Positions 1 to 11,828 are shown, numbered from the stretch's first letter. The stretch is DNA of 64,000 bases from Manis javanica (GCF_040802235.1 NC_133167.1:45506001-45570000), one strand, 5' to 3'. The notes: generated by a model not told the origin, from the sequence alone. Made by a program: numbers and translations.

Positions 1-1934
1 GAAGGTATGAAAGCACTGGGTTTCATGTCTGTCTCCTAGTAGACAGGGACTGCTTTGCCTCTGTATCTGCACTGCCCGGTAGGCCTTCAGTAAATTCTGA
101 AGAGTTAGGGCAACCCTCTGTCCCCAGTTATTTTAGAAAATGTATCTGACAGCAACCTTCAGGGGTGTGGAAACAGGTTTGTGACCTGAGGGTTTATAGT
201 GCCAGAACAAAGGAAATACAGTGCAAGTTCCTTAGCATGAGTATCACTAATGCCTGCAATTACCTTTAGCAATGGCCATAATGGGCACCTAACTTGTCAA
301 GTTCTTTAAAGTAATTCCAAGACATAGCTCACAAGATCCCAGAGACGATGCTGGTGGGTGGACCCTGGCTGACTTCAGAAAAAGGGAAAAGCAGTCTCTC
401 CTTTTCCTCTCCTGCTTTTATTCTCTTGCCTGAATTGCTGACACAATTTCTTTTTCTTTCACAGGCTGGGCCTTATTACTTCCTTACCAAGTGCTACCAC
501 TGAAAAAATTGTTGACTCACTTCCCAGTCTATGGATAAATACAGTATAATTTTTTCCAGCTTTACTTTGATTTCTAAAGAAGGAATTAACTTACAAGCAT
601 ATTTGGCTTTACCTGAGAAGCTGTTCATAGAAAAATTTTATTTAAATAGCATTTTGAATGTGCACAAAGATTTGTGATAGTAAATTGTTCTGTAAAGAGA
701 AGAATGCTAACATTTATATGAATATGAGGCTGCCTTAGAAAAGGATGGCCTTTTATCTGCAATAGTTTTGAGTAGATTTAATCTCCATTTTGTAGGATGT
801 TGGTTAGACACTAAGCAGGGAGTATGAACTTGGTAAAATGGAGGAAAAGCTTCTACTACAGCAAATGAAAACTGTCTTCAATTGATTAACGTGTATTTCT
901 ATGTTAACTAGGAACTTAGCTACGGAAAATACTGTCATTTTCCATATGCTAGGAAACTCCCTTGAAAACTGTCACCAAGTTGCTGATTCCAGTCAGTGAG
1001 GGGTGGGTGACTGATTCTTTGTTGAGGGCTGCAGTTCGCACGCAGGATTTCAAGCATGTAGAATAGCCAAAAAAGGAAACATGAAGAGCTAACAGAAAAA
1101 AAGTTGGTTTCCAGCTGTGTTCAGAGTTTCATAGTCACAGAATTTAGTTGGTGGTACAGCCTCAAAGGAGCCATTTTCACTTAGAGTCCTGTGAGTGGAA
1201 GTATCATGAGATACACATGGTTTACACACATTGTTACACATTATTACCAAAAAGCTAATTTTTCTTTGTTCACAGGCAGTTGTTGCCTCCGTGCATACCC
1301 ACTTCCTATTTTGCCAGCTAGACAGTTTCTAAGGTAGGCTGTGGCTAAGACAAATAGAATTGGACAGTAACCGTCAGTGTGCTGCCCTGCTTATTTAGCA
1401 ACTTTTTATTTGATAATGTTGCTTCTCATACTTTTCATTTCCCCTCTTTTACCTGAAGCCCTCATTGCCTTAGTAATATTTTGCTCAGCTATAGGAATGA
1501 ATATAGGGGCTTGAAACTTAGAGAAGTTTATTCAAACAGAGAGCACATTAAACTTGTTTAACATTGGCAAGCACATGGAAAGCAAAAGGGAGTATATTTG
1601 CTGACGTTGGAAAGTACAAGTATTGCTTCCTTCTGCCAAGATTTCTTAATGTTTTGGACATTCTGCTTCAATAGCAGCTCTTTCAAGAACTCATCCATTA
1701 ATTTTTTGGTTTGGAAGACATGGGTACTCAGTTTCTATGTAGATGACAGGAATAGCCCGAGGCTTCAGAAATTGTATATTTAGACTCAGGCGGTGGGTTG
1801 GCCAGACTGGATTTGTAACCCAGGCTGAACTCATCAGGAACCTTTGAGGAACAAGGAAGCATGTCCTTGCTCATTGGCTCTGTCTCTGTTCACTTTCTCC
1901 AAATCCCTTGCACCCCCCAGAGGAGGGTGTTCCT
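1..1934. other. Intergenic sequence with no recognised gene
   Basis: I see AT-rich unique sequence with no splice-bordered exon, no open frame with family resemblance and no repeat I can name. By known mammalian gene order the gene facing the SPATS2L 3' end could lie to the left, but no piece of it is recognisable here. Confidence 0.6.
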
Positions 1935-2135
1935 GTGCTGACACTGTTGACAGTTTGGCTAATTCTTCATTGTGTGCAGACATACCACATAGTCTGAGAT
2001 GTTGAGCAGCATCATGGCGAGCACCCCTACCACCGTTGGGACAATCAAAAGTCTCCAGACATTTCCAAGAGTCTCCTGGGAGTGGAAGGTGGGCACTGCA
2101 TCAATCATCCACAGTTGAGAACCATTGCTTTAAAT
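1935..2135 (-). repeat. MER20-like hAT-Charlie fossil
   Basis: The stretch reads as the reverse complement of the MER20-type non-autonomous hAT element. It has the 'attcttcattgtg' block, a 'gttgagcagcatc' block, a 'gtctccagacattt' block and a terminal 'gttgagaaccattg'. It is old and diverged. The name is from memory of the consensus. Confidence 0.65.
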
Positions 2136-2290
2136 GGGTGATTTAACCTGAGCAAAATCACTGCCTCTCCTAAGTCGGGACTGTGGATGAGCAAGCAAAC
2201 ACTGGAGCTGTCCATCACAGGCCGGAGTGGAGACCTGGGGGTCGAGGGGGAGGATGATCCCAGAGGAAGGATGTCTCAGGCCTGCCGATT

Positions 2291-2304
2291 AAAAAAATCT
2301 GTCC
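2291..2304. repeat. Left target-site duplication of outer ERV retrocopy
   Basis: The 14-mer aaaaaaatctgtcc occurs here and again at 12450-12463, directly after the A-tail of the ERV-derived sequence. A duplication of this length starting in an A-run is what L1 target-primed reverse transcription leaves. Confidence 0.8.
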
Positions 2305-2625
2305 TACAGGCACAGTCGCAGGGGGGCTATCAGGAGAGAAATTGGGAACCAACAGAGGGGAGGCTTAGAACCTCACCCCCCCTGTTTTGAGAGAAATCTT
2401 CTGCATCCATGGATGTTTTGTTGCCCTTGTCTAGCTTGGATTAACACTTAGTCTACAGGCACACACCTGATCATCTACATTTGCTCTCTTACAACACTAA
2501 ACTATGTTTTCTACCTTTATCTTGCATCTACCTACCACTTCAGCATTTTAGAAAAAAAACAATAATAATAATAATAAGGGAGAAATGTGGGATTCACATA
2601 TAAATCATGTATAAAAATCAAACGA
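2305..2625 (+). mobile_element. Outer ERV retrocopy, left half (env end to U3)
   Basis: From 2306 this segment is closely similar to 11546-11868. It contains the region between env and the polypurine tract, an (aat)n run, a purine-rich tract and the U3 start 'tgtgggattcac' at 2587. It is cut at 2625 by the L1-containing insertion and resumes at 12171. The left end begins abruptly inside the ERV sequence right after the 14-bp duplication. It is therefore a 5'-truncated retrocopy of an ERV RNA and not a provirus. Confidence 0.78.
2617..2625. repeat. Left target-site duplication of L1 insertion
   Basis: atcaaacga here is repeated at 12162-12170. The first copy belongs to the U3 of the host ERV copy, and the second restores the reading of the same U3. 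Everything between, 2626-12161, is inserted. The uninterrupted paralogue at about 11859 reads 'atcaaatga', which confirms that the 9-mer was present once before insertion. Confidence 0.8.
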
Positions 2626-5111
2626 GGAGGGGCAGAGCCAGGATGGTGGTGTGAGTAGAGCAGTGGAAATCTCCTCCCCAAACCACATAGATCTATAAAA
2701 TTATAACAAAGAAAACTCTTCCTAAAATAGAGACCAGAGGACACAGGACAACATCCAGACCACATCCACACCTGCAAGAACCCAGTGCCTCGCGAAGGGG
2801 TTAAGATACAAGCCCGGGCCCGGCGGGACCCGAGCGCCCCTCCCCCCGGCTCCCGGCGGGTGGAAAGAAACCGGAGCGGGTTTTTTTTGGCGAGTGGTTT
2901 TTGGAAGCCTTAAAGGGACAGGGACCCCAATACCAGTGAAACAGGGCAGCAAGACTGGTGAGCGGGTGCCTGAGACCGGCGCCTGAGGACAAAGAAAACT
3001 GCGCATTTTTCCCAGTACTGGGGAGGCAGGGCAGCAGGACCGGTGAGCAGGTGCCTGAGACCAGCGCCTGGGGACAGGGAAAATCGCGTTTTTCCCTTTT
3101 TTTATTGGCAAGTGCTTTTTGGAAGCCTTAAGGGGACAGGGACCTCAATGCCAGGGAGGCAAGGCGGCGGGACCGGTCGGCAGGTGCCTGAGACCGGTGC
3201 CTGAGGACGGAGAAAATCGCGCATTTTTCCCTTTTTTTTTCTTTTTGGCGAGTGCTTTTTGGAAGCCTTAAAGGGACAGGGACCCCAATACCAGGGAAAC
3301 AGGGCAGCAAGACTGGTGAGCGGGTGCCTGAGACCGGCACCTGGGGACAAAGAAAATCGCGCATTTTTCCCAATACTAGGGAGGCAGGGCAGAAGGACCG
3401 GTGGGCGGGTGCCTGGGGCCGGTGGTGAGGACAAAGAATATTACACGTTTTTCCCTTTTTTTTTTTCTTTTTGTTGGCAAGTGCTTTTTGGAAGCCTTAA
3501 AAGGACAGGGACCCCAATGCCAGGGAGGTGGGGCGGCAGGACCGGTGAGCAGGTGCCTGGGACCGGCACCTGAGGACAAAGAAAATCGCGCTTTTTTCCC
3601 TTTTTTTGGCGAGTGCTTTTTGGAAGCCTTGGAGGGACGGGGACCCCAATACGAGGGAGGCAGGGCAGCAAGACCAGTGCACGGGTGCCTGGCAGACAAA
3701 GAAAATCACGCGTTTCTCCCTTTTTTTTTCTTTTTGGCGAGTGCTTTTTGGAGCCCTTAGGGGGACAGGGACCCCAGTGCCAGGGAGGCAGGGCGGGAGG
3801 GCTGGTGGGCGGGTGCCTGGGACCGGCGCCTGGGTACGGAGAGGGTCGCGCATTTTTCCTTTTTTTTGGCGAGTGCTTTTTGGAGGCCTTGGAGGGATGG
3901 GGACCCCAGTGCTAGGGAGGCAGGGCGGCAGGACCGGTGGGCGGATGCCTGGAACCGGCCCCTGAGGACAAACAATATCACGCGTTTCTCTCTTTTTTTT
4001 TTTTTTGGCAGGTGCTTTTTGGAAGCCTTGAAGGGACAGGGACCCCGGTGCTAGGGAGGCAGGGCAGCAGGACCGGTGAGCGGGTGCCTGGGACCAGCGC
4101 CTGAGGACAAAGAAAACCGCGTGTTTTTCCCTTATTTTGGCAAGTGCTTTTTGGAAGACTTGGAGGGACGGGGACCCCAATACCAGGGAGGCAGGGCAGC
4201 AAGACCAGTGCGCGGGTGCCTGGCGGACAAAGAATATTGCGCATTTCTCCCTTTTTTTTCTTTTTGGCGAGTGCTTTTTGGAGCCCTTAGGGGGACAGGG
4301 ACCCCAGTGCCAGGGAGGCAGGGCGGCAGGGCCGGTGGGCGGGTGCCTGGGACCGGCGCCTGGGGACGGAGAGGGTCGCGCATTTTTCCCTTTTTTGGGG
4401 GGGGAGTGCTTTTTGGAGGCCTTGGAGGTATGGGAACCCCAGTGCTAGGGAGGCAGGGCGGCAGGACGGGTGGTCGGGTGCCTGAAACTGGCCCCTGAGG
4501 ACAAACAATATCACGCGTTTTTCCCTTTTTTTTTTTTTTTTGGCAGGTCCTTTATGGAAGCCTTGAAGGGACAGGGACCCCGGTGCTAGGGAGGCAGGGC
4601 AGCAGGACCGGTGAGCAGGTGCCTGGGACTGGCGCCAGAGGACAAAGAAAATCGTGTGTTTTTTCCTTTTTTTTTTTTTTCTTTTTCTTTTTCCTCTTTT
4701 GTTGTGCTGTTGTTGTTTTAGTTTGGAGAATGCTTTTTGGAAGTCTTAAAGGGGCAGGACAGGACACTTAGACCAGAGGCAGGGAATCTGGGGATCTCTG
4801 GGCACTCTAACCCCCTGGACAACAGGGAACACAGAGGCCCCTTATGGAGATAAATAGCCTCCCGGCCACCCCCCCTCCAACGGGGCTCCACCATTTTGGA
4901 GGAGCAGCCCCAGCCAGGCCACGCCCACAGCAACAGCAGAGATAAACTCCATTGCAAATGGGCAGGTAGCTGAAGCCCTGTCTGCGCACAGCTGCCAAGC
5001 ATAGGCCACTAGAGGTCGCAATTCTCCCAGGAGAGGAAGGACACAAACCAACAAGAAGGAAAGCTCTTCCAGTGGTCACTCATACCAGCTCTGCAAACTA
5101 TCTCTATCACC
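2626..5111 (+). promoter_or_regulatory. L1 5' UTR with tandem module promoter
   Basis: The first bases 'gagccaggatggtgg' resemble the YY1-type start seen in many mammalian L1s. After about 260 bp of unique GC-rich leader comes the tandem array (2889-4745), followed by about 365 bp of unique sequence leading to the ORF1 ATG, which sits in 'atcaccatgaaa'. In mammalian L1s this region is the internal RNA polymerase II promoter. Promoter activity of this copy is inferred, not shown. Confidence 0.7.
2889..4745 (+). repeat. Tandem 5' UTR monomers of about 132 bp
   Basis: The marker 'ggcgagtgctttttggaagcc' (with variants) starts at 2889, 3107, 3247, 3476, 3608, 3736, 3868, 4007, 4139, 4266, 4399, 4542 and 4725. 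Typical spacing is 127-143 bp. The 218- and 229-bp gaps hold two copies of the inner module ('ggcagggcagcaggaccgg') with the linker lost, giving about 15 modules. Each has a GC- and CpG-rich half and a pyrimidine run (cccttttttt). Confidence 0.9.
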
Positions 5112-5969
5112 ATGAAAAGGCAAAACTACAGGCAGACAAAGATCACAGAGACAACACCTGAGAAGGAGACAGACCTAACCAGTCCTCCTGAAAAAGAATT
5201 CAAAATAAAAATCATGAACATGCTGACAGAGATGCAGAGAAAAATGCAAGAGCAATGGGATAAAGTCTGGAGGGAGATCACAGATGTCAGGAAGGAGATC
5301 ACAGAAGTGAAACAATCCCTGGAAGGATTTATAAGCAGAATGGATAAGATACAAGAGGCCATTGAAGGAATAGAAACCAGAGAACAGGAACGTATAGAAG
5401 CTGACATAGAGAGAGATAAAAGGATCTCCAGGAATGAAACAACACTAAGAGAACTATGTGACCAATCCAAAAGGAATAATATTTGTATTATAGGGGTACC
5501 AGAAGAAGAAGAAAGAGGAAAAGGGATAGAAAGTCTTTTTGAAGAAATAATTGCTTAAAACTTCTCCAAACTGGGGGAGGAAATAATCGAACAGACCACG
5601 GAAATACACAGAACCCCCAACAGAAAGGATCCAAGGAGGACAACACCAAGACACATAATAATTAAAATGGCAAGGATCAAGGACAAGGAAAGAGTTTTAA
5701 AGGCAGCTAGAGAGAAAAAGTTCACCTATAAAGGAAAACCCATCAGGCTAACATCAGACTTCTCGACAGAAACCCTACAGGCCAGAAGAGAATGGCATGA
5801 TATACTTAATGCAATGAAACAGAAGGGCCTTGAACCAAGGATACTGTATCCAGCACAACTATCATTTAAATCTGATGGTGGGATTAAACAATTCCCAGGT
5901 AAGCAAAAGCTGAGGGAATTTTCTTCCCACAAACCACCTCTACAGGGCATCCTACAGGGACTGCTCTAG
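5112..5969 (+). pseudogene. L1 ORF1 (ORF1p), one nonsense mutation
   Basis: This is the frame for the L1 RNA-binding chaperone ORF1p, 285 codons, which forms trimers on L1 RNA. The N-terminal part is rich in Glu/Lys/Gln heptads (coiled coil, about residues 35-115). The middle has an RRM-like block ending near 'IIGVPEEEE', and the C-terminal domain contains 'KDKERVLKAAREK' and ends in 'LQGILQGLL'. A TAA at 5556-5558 interrupts it, where the second L1 of this window has GAA. Frame is kept on both sides, so this is one point mutation. Confidence 0.9.
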
Positions 5970-6164
5970 ATGGGAGCACTCCTAAAAAGAGCACAAAACA
6001 AAACACACAACATATGAAGAAGGGAGGAGGAGGAATAAGAAGGGAGAGAAGAAAAGAATCTCCAGACAGTGTATATAACAGCTCAATAAACGAGCTAAGT
6101 TAGGCAGTAAGATACTAAAGAAGCTAACCTTGAACCTTTGGTAACCACGAATCTAAAGCCTGCA
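5970..6164 (+). other. L1 inter-ORF spacer
   Basis: 195 bp of purine-rich sequence separates the ORF1 stop from the ORF2 ATG. The second copy has a near-identical spacer (61503-61696). Mammalian ORF2 is translated by an unconventional reinitiation mechanism, and no other signal is visible. Confidence 0.8.
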
Positions 6165-9100
6165 ATGGCAATAAGTACATAACTCTCAATAGTCACCCTA
6201 AATGTAAATGGACTTAATGCTCCAATCAAACGACATAGAGTAATAGAATGGATAAAAAAGCAAGACACATCTATATACTGCTTACAAGAAACTCACCTCA
6301 AACCCAAAGACAAGCACAGACTAAAAGTCAAGGGATGGAAAAGCATATTTCAGGCAAACAACAGTGAGAAGAAAGCGGGGGTTGCAGTACTAATGTCAGA
6401 CAAAATAGACTTCAAAACAAAGAAAGTAACAAGAGATAAAGAAGGACACTACATAATGATAAAGGGCTCAGTCCAACAAGAGGATATAACCATTCTAAAT
6501 ATATATGCACCCAACACAGGAGCACCAGCATTTGTGAAACAAATACTAACAGAAATAATGAGGGAAATAGACTGCAATGCATTCATTTTAGGAGACTTCA
6601 ACACACCACTCACCCCAAAGGATAGATCCACCAGGCAGAAAATAAGTAAGGACACACAGGCATTGAACAACACACTAGAACAGATGGACCTAATAGACAT
6701 CTACAGAACTCTACATCCAAAAGCAACAGGATATACATTCTTCTCAAGTGGACATGGAACATTCTCCAGAATAGAGCACATACTAGCTCACAAAAAGAGC
6801 CTCAGTAAATTCCAAAATATTGAAATTCTACCAACGAATTTTTCAGACCACAAAGGTATAAAACTAGAAATAAATTCTACAAAGAAAACAAAAAGGCTCA
6901 CAAACACATGGAGGCTAAACAACATGCTTCTAAATAATCAATGGATCAATGAACAAATCAAAATAGAGATCAAGGAATATATAGAAACAAATGACAACAA
7001 CAACACTAAGCCCCAACTTCTGTGGGACGCAGCGAAAGCAGTCTTAAGAGGAAAGTATATAGCAATCTAGGCACACTTGAAGAAGGAAGAACAATCCCAA
7101 ATGAATAGTCTAACATCACAATTATCGAAACTGGAAAAAGAACAAATGAGGCCTAAAGTCAGCAGAAGGAGGGACATAATAAAGATCAGAGAAGAAATAA
7201 ACAAAATTGAGAAGAATAAAACAATAGCAAAAATCAACGAAACCAACAGCTGGATCTATGAGAAAATAAACAAAATAGATAAGCCTCCAGCCAAACTTAT
7301 TAAGAGAAAAAGAGAATCAACACAAATCAACATAATCAGAAATGAGAATGGAAAAATCATGACAGACTCCACAGAAATACAAACAATTTTTAAAGACTAC
7401 TATGAAAATCTATATGCCAACAAGCCTGAAAACCTAGAAGAAATGGACAACTTCCTAGAAAAATACAACCTCCCAAGACTGACCAAGGAAGAAACACAAA
7501 AGTTAAACAAACCAATTACGAGCAAAGAAATTGAAATGGTAATCAAAAACTACCCAAGAACAAAACCCCGGGGCCGGATGGATTTACCTCGGAATTTTAT
7601 CAGACACACAGAGAAGACATAATACCCATTCTCCTTAAAGTGTTCCAAAAAATAGAAGAAGAGGGAATACTCCCAAACTCATTCTATGAAGCCAATATCA
7701 CCCTATTACCAAAACCAGACAAAGACCCCACCAAAAAAGAAAATTGCAGACCAATATCTCTGATGAATGTAGATGCAAAAATACTCAATAAAATATTAGC
7801 AAACAGAATTCAACAGTATATCAAAAGGATCATACACCATGACCAAGTGGGATTCATCCAGGGATGCAAGGATGGTACAACATTCGAAAATCCATCAACA
7901 TCATCCACCACATCAACAAAAAGAAAGACAAAAACCACATGATCATCTCCATAGATGCTGAAAAAGCATTTGACAAAATTCAACATCCATTCATGATAAA
8001 AACTCTCAGCAAAATGGGAATAGAGGGCAAGTACCTCAACATAATAAAGGCCATATATGATAAACCCACAGCCAGCATTATACTGAACAGTGAGAAGCTG
8101 AAAGCATTTCCTCTGAGATCGGGAACCAGACAGGGATGCCCACTCTTCCCACTGTTATTTAACATAGTACTGGAGGTCCTGGCCACGGCAATCAGACAAA
8201 ACAAAGAAATACAAGGAATCCGGATTGGTAAAGAAGAAGTTAAACTGTCACTATTTGCAGATTATATGATACTGTACATAAAAAACCCTAAAGACTCCAC
8301 TCCAAAACTAGTAGAACTGATATTGGAATACAGCAAAGTTGCAGGATACAAAATTAACACACAGAAATCTGTAGCTTTCCTATACAGTAACAATGAACCA
8401 ATAGAAAGAGAAATCAGGAAAACAATTCCATTCACCATTGCATCAAAAAGAATAAAATACCTAGGAATAAACCTAACCAAAGAAGTGAAAGACTTATACT
8501 CTGAAAACTACAAGTCACTCTTAAGAGAAATTAAAGGGGACACTAATAAATGGAAACTCATCCCATGCTCCTGGCTAGGAAGAATTAATATTGTCCAAAT
8601 GGCCATCCTGCCCAAAGCAATATACAGATTTGATGCAATCCCTATCAGATTACCAGCAACATTCTTCAATGAACTGGAACAAATAATTCAAAAATTCATA
8701 TGGAAACACCAAAGACCCCGAATAGCCAAAGCAATCCTGAAAAAGAAGAATAACGTAGGGGGGATCTCACTCCCCAACTTCAAGCTCTACTACAAAGCCA
8801 TAGTAATCAAGACAATTTGGTACTGGCACAAGAACAGAGCCACAGACCAGTGGAACAGATTAGAGACTCCAGAAATCAACCCAAACATATATGGTCAATT
8901 AATATTTGATAAAGGAGCCTTGGATATACAATGGCAAAATGACAGTCTCTTCAACAGATGGTGCTGGCAAAACTGGACAGCTACAAGTAAGAGAATGAAA
9001 CTGGACCATTGTCTAACCCCATACACAAAAGTAAATTCAAAATGGGTAAAAAAACCTGAATGTAAGTCATGAAACCATAAAACTCTTAGAAAAAAACATA

Positions 9101-9974
9101 GGCAAAAACATTTTAGACATCAACATGAGTGACCTCTTCTTGAACATATCTCCCCGGGCAAGAAAAACAACAGCAAAAATGAGCAAGTGGGACTACATTA
9201 AGCTGAAAAGCTTCTGTACAGCGAAGGACACCATCAATAGAACAAAAAGGAACCCTACAGTATGGGAGAATATATTTGAAAATGACAGATCCGATAAAGG
9301 CTTGACGTCCAGAATATATAAGAGCTCACAACCTCAACAAACAAAAAACAAATAACCCAATTAAAAAATGGGCAGAGGAACTGAACAGACAGTTCTCCAA
9401 AAAAGAAATACAGTTGGCCAACAGACACATGAAAAGATCCTCCACATCGCTAATTATCAGAGAAATGCAAATTAAAACTACAATGAGATATCACCTCACA
9501 CCAGTAAGGATAGCTGCCATCCAAAAGACAAACCACAACAAATGTTGGCGATGCTGTGGAGAAAGGGGAGCCCTCCTACACTGCTGGTGGGAATGTAAAT
9601 TAGTTCAACCATTGTGGAAAGCAGCATGGAGGTTCATCAAAATGCTCAAAACAGACCTACCATTTGACCCAGGAATTCCACTCCTAGGAATTTACCCTAA
9701 GAACACAGCAATCAAGTTTGATAAAGACAGAGGCACCCCTATGTTTATCGCAGCACTATTTACAATAGCCAAGAACTGGAAGCAACCTAAATGTCCATCG
9801 GTAGATGAATGGATAAAGAAGATGTGGTACATATACACAATGGAATACTACTCAGCCATAAGAAGTGGAAAAATCCTACCATTTGCAGCAACATGGATGG
9901 AGCTGGAGAGTATTATGCTCAGTGAAATAAGCCAAGCAGTGAAAGAGAAATACCAAATGATTTCACTCATCTGA
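6165..9974 (+). pseudogene. L1 ORF2 (endonuclease/reverse transcriptase), broken
   Basis: About 1270 codons. The order is an APE-like endonuclease ('NVNGLNAP', 'QETH', 'NIYAPN', 'GDFNTPL', 'FSDHKG'), a Z region, reverse transcriptase ('[13 protein letters not shown]', 'RQGCP') and a C-terminal cysteine knuckle ('[14 protein letters not shown]'). Lesions are a TAA at codon 6 (6180), a TAG at about 7068, one-base losses near 7545 and 7860, and further frame changes near 9065 and 9360. The endonuclease Asp of the 'RIDHIL' motif is Glu (6774), and the catalytic RT pair FADD reads FADY (8263). It cannot encode active enzyme. Confidence 0.93.
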
Positions 9975-10327
9975 GGAGTATAAGAACAAAGGAAAAACTG
10001 GAGGAACAAAACAGCAGCGGAATTACAGAACCCAAAAATGGACTAACAGGTACCAAAGGGAAAGGAACTGGGGAGGAAGGGTGGGCAGGGAGGGATAAGG
10101 GGGGTAGAAGAAGGGGGGTATTAAGATTAGCATGCATGGGGGGGAGGGAGAAAGGGGAGGGAGGGCTATACAACACAGAGAGGACAAGTACTGATTCTAC
10201 AACATTTTGCTATGCTGATGGACAGTAATTGTAATGTGGTTTTTAGGGTGGACCTGACATAGGGGAGAGCATAGTAAATATAGTATTCTTCATGTAAGTG
10301 TAGATTAAAGATTAAAAAAAAAAAAAA
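9975..10327 (+). other. L1 3' UTR and internal A-tail
   Basis: Typical L1 3' UTR: a purine/G-rich tract at about 10060-10165 with many GGG and GGGG runs, then AT-richer sequence ending in 'tagattaaagatt' and A14 at 10314-10327. G-rich tracts capable of G-quadruplex formation are a usual L1 3' UTR trait. No strong AATAAA precedes the tail, which would favour read-through. Confidence 0.85.
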
Positions 10328-10504
10328 GAAAGAACGAAAGAAAAGGGGATTACTCCTTTATAGGATAAAACTATTGATAAATCAAAGATCAACGCATGCT
10401 TTAAATATCCTTAATGTTGATCACTTAAAGGGTGTCAGATGATCAGCTATGGAGGTACTCTTTTCTGATAATATGCCTTTCTCTTAATAAAAAAAAAAAA
10501 AAAA
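10328..10504 (+). other. Segment with its own A16 tail (possible first transduction)
   Basis: 161 bp of sequence unlike L1 lies between the L1 A-tail and a second A-run (10489-10504) preceded by 'cttaataaa', a polyadenylation signal. The sequence is not recognised. Lying between two A-tails inside one duplication-bounded unit, it fits a first-round 3' transduction. It could instead be an unrelated retrocopy tail. Confidence 0.5.
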
Positions 10505-11828
10505 GCAGCTCCTGTGTGCTGACCTCCAATGAGTTCTACACAGTGGTATAGAGGGCATGTCAAAGTGTGGGCAAAGGGTCTGTTTGTTTCTATGCAGAAG
10601 GTCAAGGCCTAGCTTGGCTACCCAGAAAATGAACTAAGATACGATATGAGGAGGAGCTTCCAGCATCAGCACTCTCTGGAGGACTCGTGCCGGGGGATGA
10701 TCATCAAAAAGCTTCCACAGGGATCCGGGTGATGCTGCGGTTGTGGCTGCGTCCACCCCACCATTTCCTGGACTTGCCATAGGAATGAGGAGGGAGATGT
10801 CTAGGCTGGCATGTGCATACAGTGAGACAACAAATTTGACCAGATCTGTACTGTTGGAACTCAACCAGGAGTTGGGAAGGGTGCAAGTTATAGCTCTCCA
10901 AAATCTTATGACTGTAGACTATCTACAGTTAAAAGAACATATGGGATGTTAACAGATCCCAGAAATGGGTTGCTTTAATTTGTCTTATTTCTCTCAGACT
11001 GTTCAAGTACAGTTGGACAATATCCATCATATCATAGACAAATTTTCACAAATACCTAGGGTGCCTAAATGGTTTTCTTGGCTTCACTGGAAATGGCTGG
11101 TAATTATAGATTTGCTTTGTTTATGTCACCGTATTCCTATTATGTTAATATGTGTGCGCAAGTTAGTTAGTAGTTTAAAACCTATACATGCTTAAGGTAC
11201 TCTACAAGAAGATATGTCAAAGAAATAATCAATCCTCCCATGTTTTCTTCCATATGCTACCTCTATAGCTTTTCTTCTTCCTTCCTAATTACAACCCTTA
11301 AATAGAATTCGTGCCTCATATCGAATTACCGAGTATCATAATTCCTCCAGGTGGTAAAGATACCTCGAGACAAGTGCTGGGCATAGAAGCCACAGGGCAT
11401 AAATCTGCAAAGAAGTAAAAAGCTAACCTTTTCAAACAATATGGCTTCTCTCTCACTTACCAACTTTACATTTCCCTGTATGGCCCCGGAAGATGACTGG
11501 TTAGCCAGAGATGGGTAAGATTGCTCAAGGGAGGAACAACCTAAGACAGGCACAGTCGCAGGGGGGCCATCAGGTGAGAAATTGGGGAACAACAGTGGTG
11601 AAGCTTAGAACCTCACCCCCCCCTGTGTTGAGAGAAAGCTTCTGCATCCATGGATGTTTTATTGCCCTTGTCTAGCTCGTATTAGCACATAGCCTATAGG
11701 CACACACCTGATCATCTACATTTGCTCTCTCACAACACTAAACTATGTTTTCTACCTTTATCTTGCATCTACCTAACACTTCAGCAGTTTATTAAAAATA
11801 AAAAAAATAATAATAATAAAGGGAGAAA
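10505..11828 (+). pseudogene. ERV env transmembrane-subunit remnant and 3' flank
   Basis: One frame at 10743-11195 is open except for a stop at about 10953. It shows the layout of a retroviral env TM subunit: a small-residue stretch, a heptad region, an immunosuppressive-domain-like block ('LQNLMTVDYL'), a Cys-containing loop, a second helical part with Trp-rich membrane-proximal residues, and a hydrophobic span. SU, pol and gag are absent. About 600 bp of non-coding sequence follows, ending in a purine-rich tract (about 11810-11828) as expected before U3. It is defective and carried as passive cargo. Confidence 0.7.

Noticed and set aside
2889-4745. CRISPR-like or satellite array
   Set aside because: Repeats are whole 132-bp modules without unique spacers, and they sit exactly in the L1 5' UTR with the same modules in a second L1.
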